Assembly: GCA_032622095.1 (NCBI GenBank)
Contig: CP136063.1
Coordinates: 217,081,982 to 217,145,981, forward strand
Origin: Siphonodentalium dalli
Taxonomy: Eukaryota > Mollusca > Scaphopoda > Gadilida > Siphonodentaliidae
Length of the DNA: 64,000 nucleotides
Direction of reading: 5' to 3'
Of the stretch, positions 47,887 through 56,698 are shown in pieces. How positions within the stretch are numbered: position 1 is the first letter of the stretch; every line of letters begins with the position of its first letter. The notes beneath the pieces were generated by a model. The model was not told where the DNA came from, made no database searches, and saw only the letters and a list, made by a program, of their open reading frames with translations. The position numbers and the translations under genes were made by a program.

Positions 47887-48145
47887 CTGGAAATAAAAGT
47901 GCATAGAATTAAAAAAAGGACCAGAATAATAATTATGCATGCAACTATATTAATCAACATGACCAATTTCCTCATACAGTGGTTAAAATACACAATAACA
48001 CTGGCTACTAGTGCATAAATATGTATATCGCAACCGTAAGGCCGGATGGTATGAAGCACTTGTCATGTGTATTTTCCGACAAAACTATATTATATATTAC
48101 ATATAATACACATTCGAGAGTAATTTCATATATATATGAATAGTG

Positions 48146-49210
48146 AATATATAAGAGAGTATTGTCCATTATGTTGCGCTGATTAAAATACAATGTTCTC
48201 GCACATGTTACATCCATATGGCCGCAATTGTCGCTATGTCCATATAACAAGCTTGTTTGTGAAAAGTTATTGACTTTGGGTTGACTGAAATGTTAACGGA
48301 TATTTATGCTAGCACGCTTATGCACAGTGGGTAATAAAAAGTGTTTAATATATATGAATCATCTCGCCTTGAGATAAGACAAAATACGACGATATGTGGT
48401 TTAACGAAATATGAAAACCGTAATATATATATTAATTGTATCGAAAGATTATTTTTCTGCGAAATCTGTGGAAGATGTAAGTATAGCGTAGACCAAAAAT
48501 TATTACCGAGATTATCATAGCACTTACATGTACCGATTAAACCCAGAACAGCGAGCACTGGCTATGTCACAATCGAACGGATTGATGTCATGATACCGCT
48601 TGGTTCACGCTAGGTTTTGGTGGAAAAAGATTATGTGTTGATGACAAATGTTACCAGGCTGAGCAAATGAAATCGAAAATATATAAGAGAGTATTGTCCA
48701 TTATGTTGCGTTGATTAAAATAAAACGTTCTCGCTTATGTTACATCCATATGGCCGCACTTGTCGCCATGTCGATATACCAAGCTTGTTTGTGGAGTGAT
48801 TGACTTTGGGTTGACTGAAATTTTAACGGACAGCTATACTAGCACGCTTATACATTGTGGGTAATAAAACGTTCTTATTATATGAATCATCTCACCATAA
48901 GATAAGAAATATTAGGACTATATGTGGTTTAACGAAATGTGAATACCGTAATATATATTAAATGTATCGGAAGATTATTTTTTTGCGAATTCGGTGGCGG
49001 AAGTATGTATAGCGTAGACCAAATAGTATTACCGAGATTACGAAATTATCATAGCACTTACATGTAGACCGGTTAAATCCAGAACAGCGACCACTGCATG
49101 GCTACGTCACAACCGAACGGATTGATGTCAAGACACCGCTTGGTTCACGCTAGGTTTTGGTGTAAAAATATTATGTGTTGATGACAAATGTTACCTGGCT
49201 GAGCAAATGA
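48146..49210. repeat. 532-bp tandem duplication in inverted-repeat core
   Basis: Two direct copies (48146-48677, 48678-49210) both run from ATATAAGAGAGTATTGTCCA to TGTTACC.GGCTGAGCAAATG, with moderate divergence and small indels. Landmarks TTGACTTTGGGTTGACTGAAA and CGCTTGGTTCACGCTAGGTT occur in each. No conserved reading frame. Confidence 0.8.
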
Positions 49211-49452
49211 AACCAGTATAAATCCACGATGGATTAAAATGGTAAGATATATAGAATTACTCAATACAAAACGTGAACCGTTTGAGGGACGGCCACATTA
49301 TACAGCGAGTGCATGGTGCGCGCTTATATGTGTGCCCGTATCACTATATAACGGTATGAGATGAAACATGCCAATTACAGGTTGTTTATAACAGTTTGTA
49401 ATGCTTTTTGACATTGAAATGCTTATTATTGATCGATCATAAAAGGTTTACA

Positions 49453-49610
49453 GCATGCCATGAATTTCTATTCTGACTAACACCCGTATATATAAATCAT
49501 ATTCCACCAGTACAAGATATGGGAATTTTTTGAAGTTTTGACTGGAGCATTATAAACTCGAAAATATAACGCCGGGAATATATTTCTTAGTTATTACCTG
49601 TTCCTTAATT
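49453..49610 (+). repeat. solo arm of foldback family 24757-25250
   Basis: It runs from GCATGCCATGAATTTCTATT through CACCCGTATATATAAATCAT and ATATTTCTTAGTTATTACCT to GTTCCTTAATT, matching one arm of 24757-25250. The opposing arm is missing. Confidence 0.55.
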
Positions 49611-49697
49611 ATGTAATTCACTCTGCGCGAAGGTCGCAACTCTAAATTTAGCGATTTCAGTGACTTTGTGAGAGTGTTTGCTTTGCGTTGCTTACAG

Positions 49698-49889
49698 TTA
49701 AGGAATTTCTCCTCGATAATAAATTCAATGTTTATTACGATATTGGCTCACAAAAGTTACAGAAAAGCATGCAATCTCAACCTGATACCACCCCAAATAT
49801 GCAACAGATTATTGAGGAACAGGTATTAACAAAGACAAGAACCAGCGACCCATCACCTTTGACTCGGATGAACTACAGTAACCCGACAG
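49698..49889 (+). CDS. candidate internal exon
   Basis: An open frame of 192 nt is bounded by an acceptor-like GCGTTGCTTACAG (AG at 49696-49697) and a donor-like GACAG|GTAATC (GT at 49890-49891). Both boundaries are phase 1, so the exon would be symmetric. The translation includes LLDNKFNVYYDIGSQKLQKS and is free of low-complexity repeats. The ORF has no ATG at its start. No domain was recognised. It lies in the core of the 5.2-kb inverted repeat, on the opposite strand from the candidate tail exon. Confidence 0.25.
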
Positions 49890-51581
49890 GTAATCGTCTG
49901 CCAATCTGTGAACACGGTATTTAATTATAGAATACCTGCAATCCATTCCATATCGTGGGCATTTGTAAACACTGATATATTCTTTATTGCCTCCTTTTGA
50001 GGAGAGAGATAGTTAGTACATGGTTATTTACAAATACATTGTACATAAATCAAAAGATCAAATCACAAGCACATGCACTCAATGTATAAATATAGTCATA
50101 TGACGATATAATGATCACATGCGAATGATGTATGATTGTATATACAATGTAGACATAGTACTCGTGTTCTCGAGTGCTGAAGGTATAACTCGTAATGTAG
50201 ACTATTTATGAAACAAATTATACATTAAATGGATACGCAGAACGAAGTTACATAGATCGCACCCGTGTGATCGATGATGGTCGTCACTAAGCAATATCTC
50301 ACATGCGTGAGATTATTATGGTATAATCCAATAATATGCATGCATAGACTAATTATAATACCACATTATACACATGTTTGGATGCAGATTATTTTTTACA
50401 TATATCGCATCCGTGTGACCGCTGGTGGGCGTCACCAAGGAATATCTCACATGCGTGAGGTTATTAATGACAATATTCGCTATGTATAGTATGCTTCGAT
50501 AATTTAGACGATGCACATGTTTGATGCACTAAACAGATGTGTGTATCCATCACCAGTATAGCCGTTGATTGACGGGCGTTACTAAGGAATAATATGTGAT
50601 GTGTATAAATAAATCATAGGCCCTACCTATTGTTTTCCAATATAACGCCGATATGACGTGTTAAACGCGTATTCTTTCACGCAAATAAATCTGACTAAGA
50701 AAATCTGTTCAATGATAGCAGAGTCCTTTACAAAAGGTTCATACAACCATGCATGCGACCCCATCTGCACTGGACAACCAGCTGATTATCCAGTATATCA
50801 TGCTACAACATTCAATTGCATATGGGACTCGTTTACCAGCTGATTTGACTCACATAATTTGTCGAATGTGTCAGTTGAGCACGAGTCGAGACGAATTTGA
50901 CTACATCTAGTTCAGGAAACGAAATAGTCTCCTCTGGACATCGATTCGGACACATATACACGCGATATTTACTTTAGTTATAATCAGACAGGAATTCGGC
51001 AACATAGATGGTTGGTTGTTGGTCACAAAGAAGCACTGTCGTATATTTTTCGAAATACCCACTTCCGAAATCGACTCATTTTATGGACATTGGCTACAGA
51101 ATGAACCCAAATTTCAACGCAAGGTGATTGCAGGAACATTTGACTAAAGGAATCCGAAAAAATCGACGAGAAAATACTCAATCGTGTTGCTAAATGCCGA
51201 TACATTGTGAAAAAATATGTGCCAAAATTAGGACCCCGGGCTGTTTCTGCAGCCTATTTCTACCTCAATGCTTTAACGAAATATACACAATTGTATCGAA
51301 TTCAACCCGGCAAATATCGAGGTTTTGAGCGAATGTAACTTCTACTATACCAACCGTTCCATTCTGTCAAAATTAATTGATAACCGTATTTTTCTGTTTT
51401 TCGTGACCAGAAATTGCAACATAAAACTAGAGATGCGCGGTTGTATCGTCGTAGAAGCGCGGTTGGCAACACAGATGCGCGTTTTCGAATGGTCGGTGTG
51501 TGCATGCACTGTGTATTGTTAGCAGCCTCAATCACGGGAAAATGTATATCAACTATAGATTTACCACGATCTTATGACCGA

Positions 51582-51655
51582 AATAAACCACTTTAGTATG
51601 CCTTTATAGACAATTAATAAACCACTTTAGTATGCCTTTATATATAGACAATTAA
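51582..51655 (+). repeat. short tandem duplication
   Basis: AATAAACCACTTTAGTATGC plus CTTTATA..GACAATTAAT occurs twice in direct orientation with a 4-bp TATA insertion in the second copy. Confidence 0.85.
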
Positions 51656-51701
51656 TATACCCATTCTTAAGTTTTATCTGTATTTTATTCCCAAAATAGC
51701 T

Positions 51702-52169
51702 ATTTGTGACCCGCCATATCAAATCCAGTCGAAAGTCGGGATTTGTTTTACCCTGTGCCAATGCATTCTCTTATATATGCGAGTCGACGATAGGTCGCCT
51801 CGCATATATAAGAGAATGCATTGGCCTAACATTTTTTTACAATTTTAATAATTTGTTCTTGTATTCTTTAACAATTTTATAATTTCACCCATACAGAGCC
51901 CCAGACAAACATGAGCAGACGACACTCTTCTATATGCTTCTATATATGTGTGGGGCTCCCTGCAGGGTAATGGATGTTTTTTTATTTTATGTCCTAAAAA
52001 TTGTAAGAAACATTTATTTTAAAAAAATGATAAAAAATTGTTAGGCCAATGCATTCTCTTATATATGCGAGGCGACCTATGGTCGACTCGCATATATAAG
52101 AGAATGCATTGGCACAGGGTAAAAAAAAATCCCGACTTACGACTGGACTTGATATGGCGGGTCACATTT
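51702..52169. mobile_element. MITE with GTGACCCGCCATATC termini and two hairpin modules
   Basis: Termini GTGACCCGCCATATC/GATATGGCGGGTCAC are perfect for 15 bp and continue with TCGGGATT/AATCCCGA blocks to about 40 bp. The direct repeat ATTT flanks the element (51702-51705, 52166-52169). Hairpins at 51757-51825 and 52045-52113 are mirror images and are bounded outside by CCCTGT/ACAGGG, as in the TTAA elements, although these outer termini are unrelated. The core carries AGAGCCCCAGACAAAC and GGGGCTCCCTGCAGGG. Partial copies lie at 54102-54498 and 55120-55346. Confidence 0.85.
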
Positions 52170-52243
52170 GTAGTTTTGAAAATTTGGATTTATAAAATTA
52201 TGTTTTAGTTGTTGTATTGTTGCCCGGAAGTGATAGATTATCT

Positions 52244-52470
52244 TTAACCCTTCCATGACTGGAGCTTCCTGACATTTTGCGAAATAAAAGGGAGCCTCGC
52301 ATACATAAGAAAGAGAATGCATTGGCCTAACAATATTTACGTTGAAATTGTAAGCCATTGTATTCTCTTATATATGCGAGGCTTCTTGTGGGAGACTCGC
52401 ACATATACGAGAATGTCTTGGCACGTGATATTTAATGCTGCCCCAGCGCAGCTCCCGCCATGAGATCGAA
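52244..52470. mobile_element. degraded piggyBac-like MITE (family of 1146-1404)
   Basis: TTAA at 52244 is followed by CCCTTCCATGACTGGA, the right end of the 1146-1404 family. The far end retains CCAGCGCAGCTCCCGCCATG (its left end) but the terminal GGGTTAA is lost. The left hairpin has lost an arm, and the right one (52355-52425) has a decayed distal stem. Orientation is reversed relative to copies 1 and 2. Confidence 0.7.
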
Positions 52471-52871
52471 TATTGGCATCAAAGGGCGAATCTTACGTTC
52501 GACATATAGCACGGTTGGTGAACAATTCAACTCCCATAACAGACTCGGTAACAAAGATTCGGCTGTCATTGTTTTGGGAATGACATTATCAATTACTGGA
52601 CAATTTCATTAAAGCTAGATGTTAACTATTTCTTTGCTAAATACGCAATAATGAGTAGTTCCCTTGTGGAATGTTCAGATAATAAGTTCAACAAACGACC
52701 ATATGAACATTTCCCACCAAAGAATGTGAATCATTCAGCATATGCATTAGCTGTTCATCTGTCTGTCGTCTGCTTTTAATAAATGAATACCCAACCAAAC
52801 GAATAATAGATTATTCTAAAGTGTATAATGCTATAGCTGAATTGGAAAATGCATTCTGTATAAAGTAAAAG

Positions 52872-53057
52872 TTAAACACCCCGTTCAGTATCTACACCCC
52901 TGCGTCCATTTTGGGTTTTAGAAGCACCCGTGGATCGTCGGACAGTACCGATAACAGGAAGTAGACAATCGCTGTACTTTCCGTTTTGAGTCACCCAAGC
53001 TTCATTCAAAAGGTCCAAAAGGGTCACTTGTTTATTTTTTCGTCGAAAACAGCCCAC
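52872..53057 (-). CDS. unrecognised small ORF
   Basis: 61 residues from ATG, with coding-like composition (TLLDLLNEAWVTQNGKYSDC). No family was recognised. It lies just downstream on the same strand of another unassigned ORF (53227-53535). The two could belong to one locus, but the intervening stop argues against a simple fusion. Confidence 0.2.
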   Translation of the reverse strand: MGCFRRKNKQVTLLDLLNEAWVTQNGKYSDCLLPVIGTVRRSTGASKTQNGRRGVDTERGV

Positions 53058-53226
53058 GTTTGTACAATTCTGTCAAAATGACTATCAAAGAAAACACATC
53101 AATTGGTAAGGTAGCTATAGTTAATATATAATTTTCATTAAAATTAGCTGGTATAACAATATAAAATAGGGTAACGGTCAAGTTCATACGAGCTAGCATG
53201 CATGAACATACTTAATCCGATAAAAT

Positions 53227-53535
53227 CTAATCGGGTATCAGGATAGCCAAACGAATAAAAGCGTGCGTGTGATCAAGGCCTTGTATATGATTTGCTTGAA
53301 ATTTTAAAATAGCATTCCCTATATATTCGAGAACTTTCTCTTCGTCGGGTGAATAACATGATGGTGCCACGACACATACTGATACCGGATAATGATAACA
53401 TTCAATTTTTATTTGTATATCATTCAATAACTTGTGCACAACAAGCTCGTCAACATGCATTAAGCACAAATATAACACATACATAAATTGAAATATGTTT
53501 TGGCAATAATGAAACAAGATTAAACATCGATACAA
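53227..53535 (-). CDS. unrecognised 102-residue ORF
   Basis: The C-terminal 78 residues (inner ATG at 53460) look coding, for example CYSPDEEKVLEYIGNAILKF, with cysteine and acidic residues in no pattern I know. The N-terminal 24 residues are hydrophobic and could be signal-like or translated AT-rich DNA. Not recognised. Confidence 0.25.
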   Translation of the reverse strand: MYRCLILFHYCQNIFQFMYVLYLCLMHVDELVVHKLLNDIQIKIECYHYPVSVCVVAPSCYSPDEEKVLEYIGNAILKFQANHIQGLDHTHAFIRLAILIPD

Positions 53536-53687
53536 TCAACAATAAAACATTCTGTGTGTATAACATTCAATTGGTGTGCATTCATTTCATATTATTTCGG
53601 TACGTTTGCATGGCATTCGTTTTCAAGAATGTCGGTATAGAAAGCTCTGATGTGCCATATACCGAATGTAAAAATGCTTATTACAGC

Positions 53688-53893
53688 AATGCCCAAAGTA
53701 ATTGACCACTTAACTACAGCAGAATTATGGGTAATTTTTCAGTATATTAGTCGGAAATATGGCTTGTTGCCATTCATCAGAAAGCTCTCGGCGGGAGCTT
53801 TCCGATGAATGGCAACAAACTATATTTCCGACTAAATCCTGAAAAGTTACCCATAATTCTGCGGTGGTTAAGTGGTCAATTACTTTGGGCATT
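53688..53893. mobile_element. 206-bp full-length foldback (family 'CAGAATTATGGGTAA')
   Basis: The ends AATGCCCAAAGTAATTGACC and GGTCAATTACTTTGGGCATT are perfectly inverted. The arms pair over about 95 bp with few mismatches (ATTATGGGTAA/TTACCCATAAT, GTCGGAAATAT/ATATTTCCGAC, TTGCCATTCATC/GATGAATGGCAA). The loop is only a few bases (CTCTCGGCGGGAG forms its tip). A shorter relative is at 55461-55595. Confidence 0.9.
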
Positions 53894-54101
53894 ACGGCAC
53901 AATGCATCCGCACCACAGCTAATTAAATGAGAATTAAAAATACTATGTAGTTCCAGTATTAGCGATGCTATCGACTTTTTGCCTGTAAATAGAATGCGCT
54001 TATCTCACAAGAATCAATCACACGGGTATTCTAAGGCAATGTGTTAGTAACAACGTTTACACGTGGAACTACCGAAATTGTACTGCTCATGTCGTATAGA
54101 T

Positions 54102-54498
54102 AGACCCTGTGCCAATGCATTCTCTTATATATGCGAGTCGACCATAGGTCGCCTCGCATATATAAGAGAATGCATTGGCCTAACAATTTTTTACAATTTT
54201 AATAATTTGTTCTTGTATTCTTTAACAATTTTATAATTTTACCCATACAGAGCCAGCCCCAAACAAACATGGGCAGACGACACTCTTCTATATGCTTCTA
54301 TATATGTGTGGGGCTCCCTGCAGGGTAATGGATGTTTTTTATTTTATGTCCTAAAAATTGTAAGAAACATTTATTTTAAAAAAATGATAAAAAATTGTTA
54401 GGCCAATGCATTCTCCTATATATGCGAGGCGACCTATGGTCGACTCGCATATATAAGAGAATGCATTGGCACAGGGTAAAAAAATCCCGACTTACGAT
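54102..54498. mobile_element. partial copy of MITE 51702-52169
   Basis: It starts at ACCCTGTGCC and ends at AATCCCGACTTACGA, so both outer GTGACCCGCC termini are missing while the two hairpins (54111-54179, 54402-54470) and the core AGACGACACTCTTCTATATG are intact. The break points coincide with the inner edge of the terminal repeat on the left and lie inside it on the right. Confidence 0.8.
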
Positions 54499-55119
54499 CA
54501 TTTTTAATATATTTTTCTTACACTCTTTAACAATTATGAATTTTATATGCATATTGCCGTTCATATTCCGGCACCGTAGGTTTTTATATGAGAAAATGTC
54601 TGCAAAAATTCCATGCAAATGTGCCTGTGTTCGGCGTATCCGTATACTTTAAACTTCTGGCGGGGCACCAAAAATTTATTATTATTATGTTCATATTGGA
54701 GGTTTTTTCCATTTATATTATTTTGTAATTATACGTCTAGTTAAAGATGGATTATCTCTTCATATAACACTTTTGAAATAGTCGTATGGGTATAAAATAA
54801 TAAATATGAATTGAAAATGGGACACTTTTTTGTTCTATTTTTAGAACATACCAATCAGGGGATATCATATAGCGATAGAGATCACTAGGGTGTTCCCATA
54901 GCTATGCTCCGAACGTAACATGTCCCAGATTGATTGTTTGTATTGTTTTGTGCCAAAGTTATAAGCGATAATGAGTCCAATTAACGTTTATTTGTGACAA
55001 AATTACACAATAAAATTTCTGGTCTCTGTTAACAGTAACCACAATTGTTCGTTAATTAAACAACCACACGTTTTAGACCAGAAAATAATCGAAGTGTGAT
55101 TAATATTAATTAATAGAAG
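54499..55119. other. non-coding stretch
   Basis: AT-rich; no gene, RNA gene or repeat end recognised. Confidence 0.4.
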
Positions 55120-55346
55120 CTTTTGTCTATATGCTTCTATATATGTGTGGGGCTCCATGCAGGGTAATGGATGTTTTTTATTTTATGTCCTAAAAATTAT
55201 AAGAAATATTTATTTTAAAAAAATGATAAAAAATTGTTAGGCCAATGCATTCTCTTATATATGCGAGGCGACCTATATATAAGAGAATGCATTGGCACAG
55301 GTAAAAAAAATCCCGACTTACGACTGGATTTGATATGGCGGGTCAC
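55120..55346. mobile_element. right half of MITE family 51702-52169, collapsed hairpin
   Basis: It begins within the core (CTATATGCTTCTATATATGT) and retains the right terminus GATATGGCGGGTCAC. The hairpin at 55241-55296 has lost its inner stem and loop plus part of one arm: GCGAGGCGACCTATATATAAG replaces the normal distal stem, loop and TCGCATATATAAG arm. Confidence 0.75.
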
Positions 55347-55460
55347 ATTTTAGCAATTGCCATTATAAAACGATATAAAACTTTCGGTCATGCCCCTTAG
55401 ATCGTGCAGTACTAATTTCATGCATGCAATGTTCGATGTAATCGATTGACTCTATACAAC

Positions 55461-55595
55461 GACTCCTTAACCACAGCAGAATTATGGGTATTTTTTCAGG
55501 ATTTAGTCAGAAATATGGCTTGTTGCCATTCAACGGAAAGCTCTCAGACTAAATCCTGAAAAATTACCCATAATTCTGCTGTGGTTATGGAGTCG
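55461..55595. mobile_element. 135-bp foldback, deleted relative of 53688-53893
   Basis: The outer ends GACTCCTTAACCACAGCAG and CTGCTGTGGTTATGGAGTC pair. It shares CAGAATTATGGGTA and AGTC.GAAATATGGCTTGTTG with the larger copy but lacks most of the second inner arm (GAAAGCTCTCAGACTAAATC joins directly). The terminal 10-15 bp differ from the first copy. Confidence 0.8.
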
Positions 55596-55634
55596 ATTAT
55601 TTAGAGCATTACTGTACCCGCTATATACCGTGGC

Positions 55635-56113
55635 TTAACCCTTTACCCAACAGAACGGCCCTGTGCCAATGCATTCTCTTATATATGCGAGTCGACCATA
55701 GGTCGCCTCGCATATATAAGAGTATGGTCGACTCGCATATATAAGAGAATGCATTGGCTTAACACATATTAAAAAATGATAAAATTGTCAAAGAATGTAG
55801 AAAAATATTATAAAAATTGTTAAAAAATGTAAGATTTTTTTTTTAAATTGTTAAAGAATGTAAGAAAAAATGGTAAAAAGTGTTAAAAAAGGCCAATGCA
55901 TTCTCTTATATATGCAAGGCGACCTATGGTTGACTCGCATATATAAGAGAATGCATTGGCACAGGGCATAACTGTACCCATCACAATGTGGTCAAAGAAC
56001 CGGTTCCAATGATATCCATATTTGTATGGTGTTATTGAGACAGACCGAAGATATTTTAGGCTGTTGAAGCTTTATTTGGGCGTTTTTGGCCGTTTTGTTG
56101 GGTAAAGGGTTAA
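55635..56113. mobile_element. piggyBac-like MITE, sister of 30172-30571
   Basis: TTAA at 55635-55638 and 56110-56113 flanks termini CCCTTTACCCAACAGAA and TTTTGTTGGGTAAAGGG. The left hairpin (55665-55758) is 94 bp instead of 69 because an extra GTATGGTCGACTCGCATATA segment has been added, as if replication switched strands within the palindrome. The right hairpin is 55892-55960. The AT-rich middle is also partly duplicated (TTAAAGAATGTAAGAAAAAA words), making it 471 bp against 392 bp in the sister copy. Confidence 0.9.
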
Positions 56114-56698
56114 TAAACTCAATACACTCTAGGGCTATACGAGTATATGACGTAATAAAGCTGGGTTACCTATATACATGTAGATTGTTTGCTTAATATG
56201 TGACTGAATCACATTGTAATGGTGTATGTCATGTATTATGTAATTGGAGAATCGAGACCGGTAATATTGGGCCTATTCAGTATAAAGTTTTGCACATATT
56301 AGTACATGTACGACCAAGACCGTATCGAAAACTACGCCCTTAATTAAGGATGGTGGTATACAAACCCAATAAACCTTATAATTTCTGGTCCTGATTTGCA
56401 TATATTTATTATATATAGAAATGGGTCCCATGGCAGCCATCCGTGTATCTGATTGCGTGTCCGTCCGCCCGTTACAAAGTTGCAGCTCTGTATCTTGGTT
56501 ACCAAAAGTCAGATTATATTCTTCAATATCTACACTATCCTACTGGTTTGGGGTTTGGTGGTATGGGCCGTGATATGTCTTTTTAAATCCTGGACGAACA
56601 GTTGGACATGTCATGCCCCGAATCATCATGACACGAAACTTTAGAACTGACACGGACGTCACCCCACAGACGAATATAATTTAATGTTTGGTCCGATC
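56114..56698. other. non-coding stretch downstream of receptor gene
   Basis: No gene was recognised. It contains the candidate polyadenylation signal for the minus-strand receptor gene (56405-56410). Confidence 0.45.
56405..56410 (-). terminator. candidate polyadenylation signal
   Basis: TTTATT on the plus strand gives AATAAA on the minus strand, 289 bp past the receptor stop codon. It is a single hexamer in AT-rich DNA, so the support is weak. Confidence 0.3.

Larger units (their letters stand above)
46321..51503. mobile_element. 5.2-kb inverted repeat with 1.4-kb arms
   Basis: Left arm 46321-47725 and right arm 50097-51503 are inverted copies with high identity: ends GCACACCGACCATTCGAAAA and TTTTCGAATGGTCGGTGTG, inner ends ATTATCATATG and CATATGACGATATAAT. 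Matching pairs of ORFs in the two arms (46243-46497 with 51325-51522; 46617-46799 with 51023-51205; 46979-47164 with 50658-50843) are shared because the DNA is duplicated. The 2.4-kb core has a tandem duplication and two exon-like ORFs. No target duplication and no transposase were recognised, so it may be a large TIR element or a segmental inverted duplication. Confidence 0.75.

Noticed and set aside
51420-51503. tRNA-like sequence at the outer ends of the 5.2-kb inverted repeat (GCGGTTGG, TTTTCGAATGG)
   Set aside because: A- and B-box matches are poor, and I could not fold a cloverleaf.
46317-51505. Conserved ORF pairs in the arms (MSECNFYYTNRS..., MYRHLATRLSIF..., MLNAYSFTQINL...)
   Set aside because: They are the same arm DNA seen twice. 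None has a domain, and the right-arm copies differ without codon-position bias that I could see.
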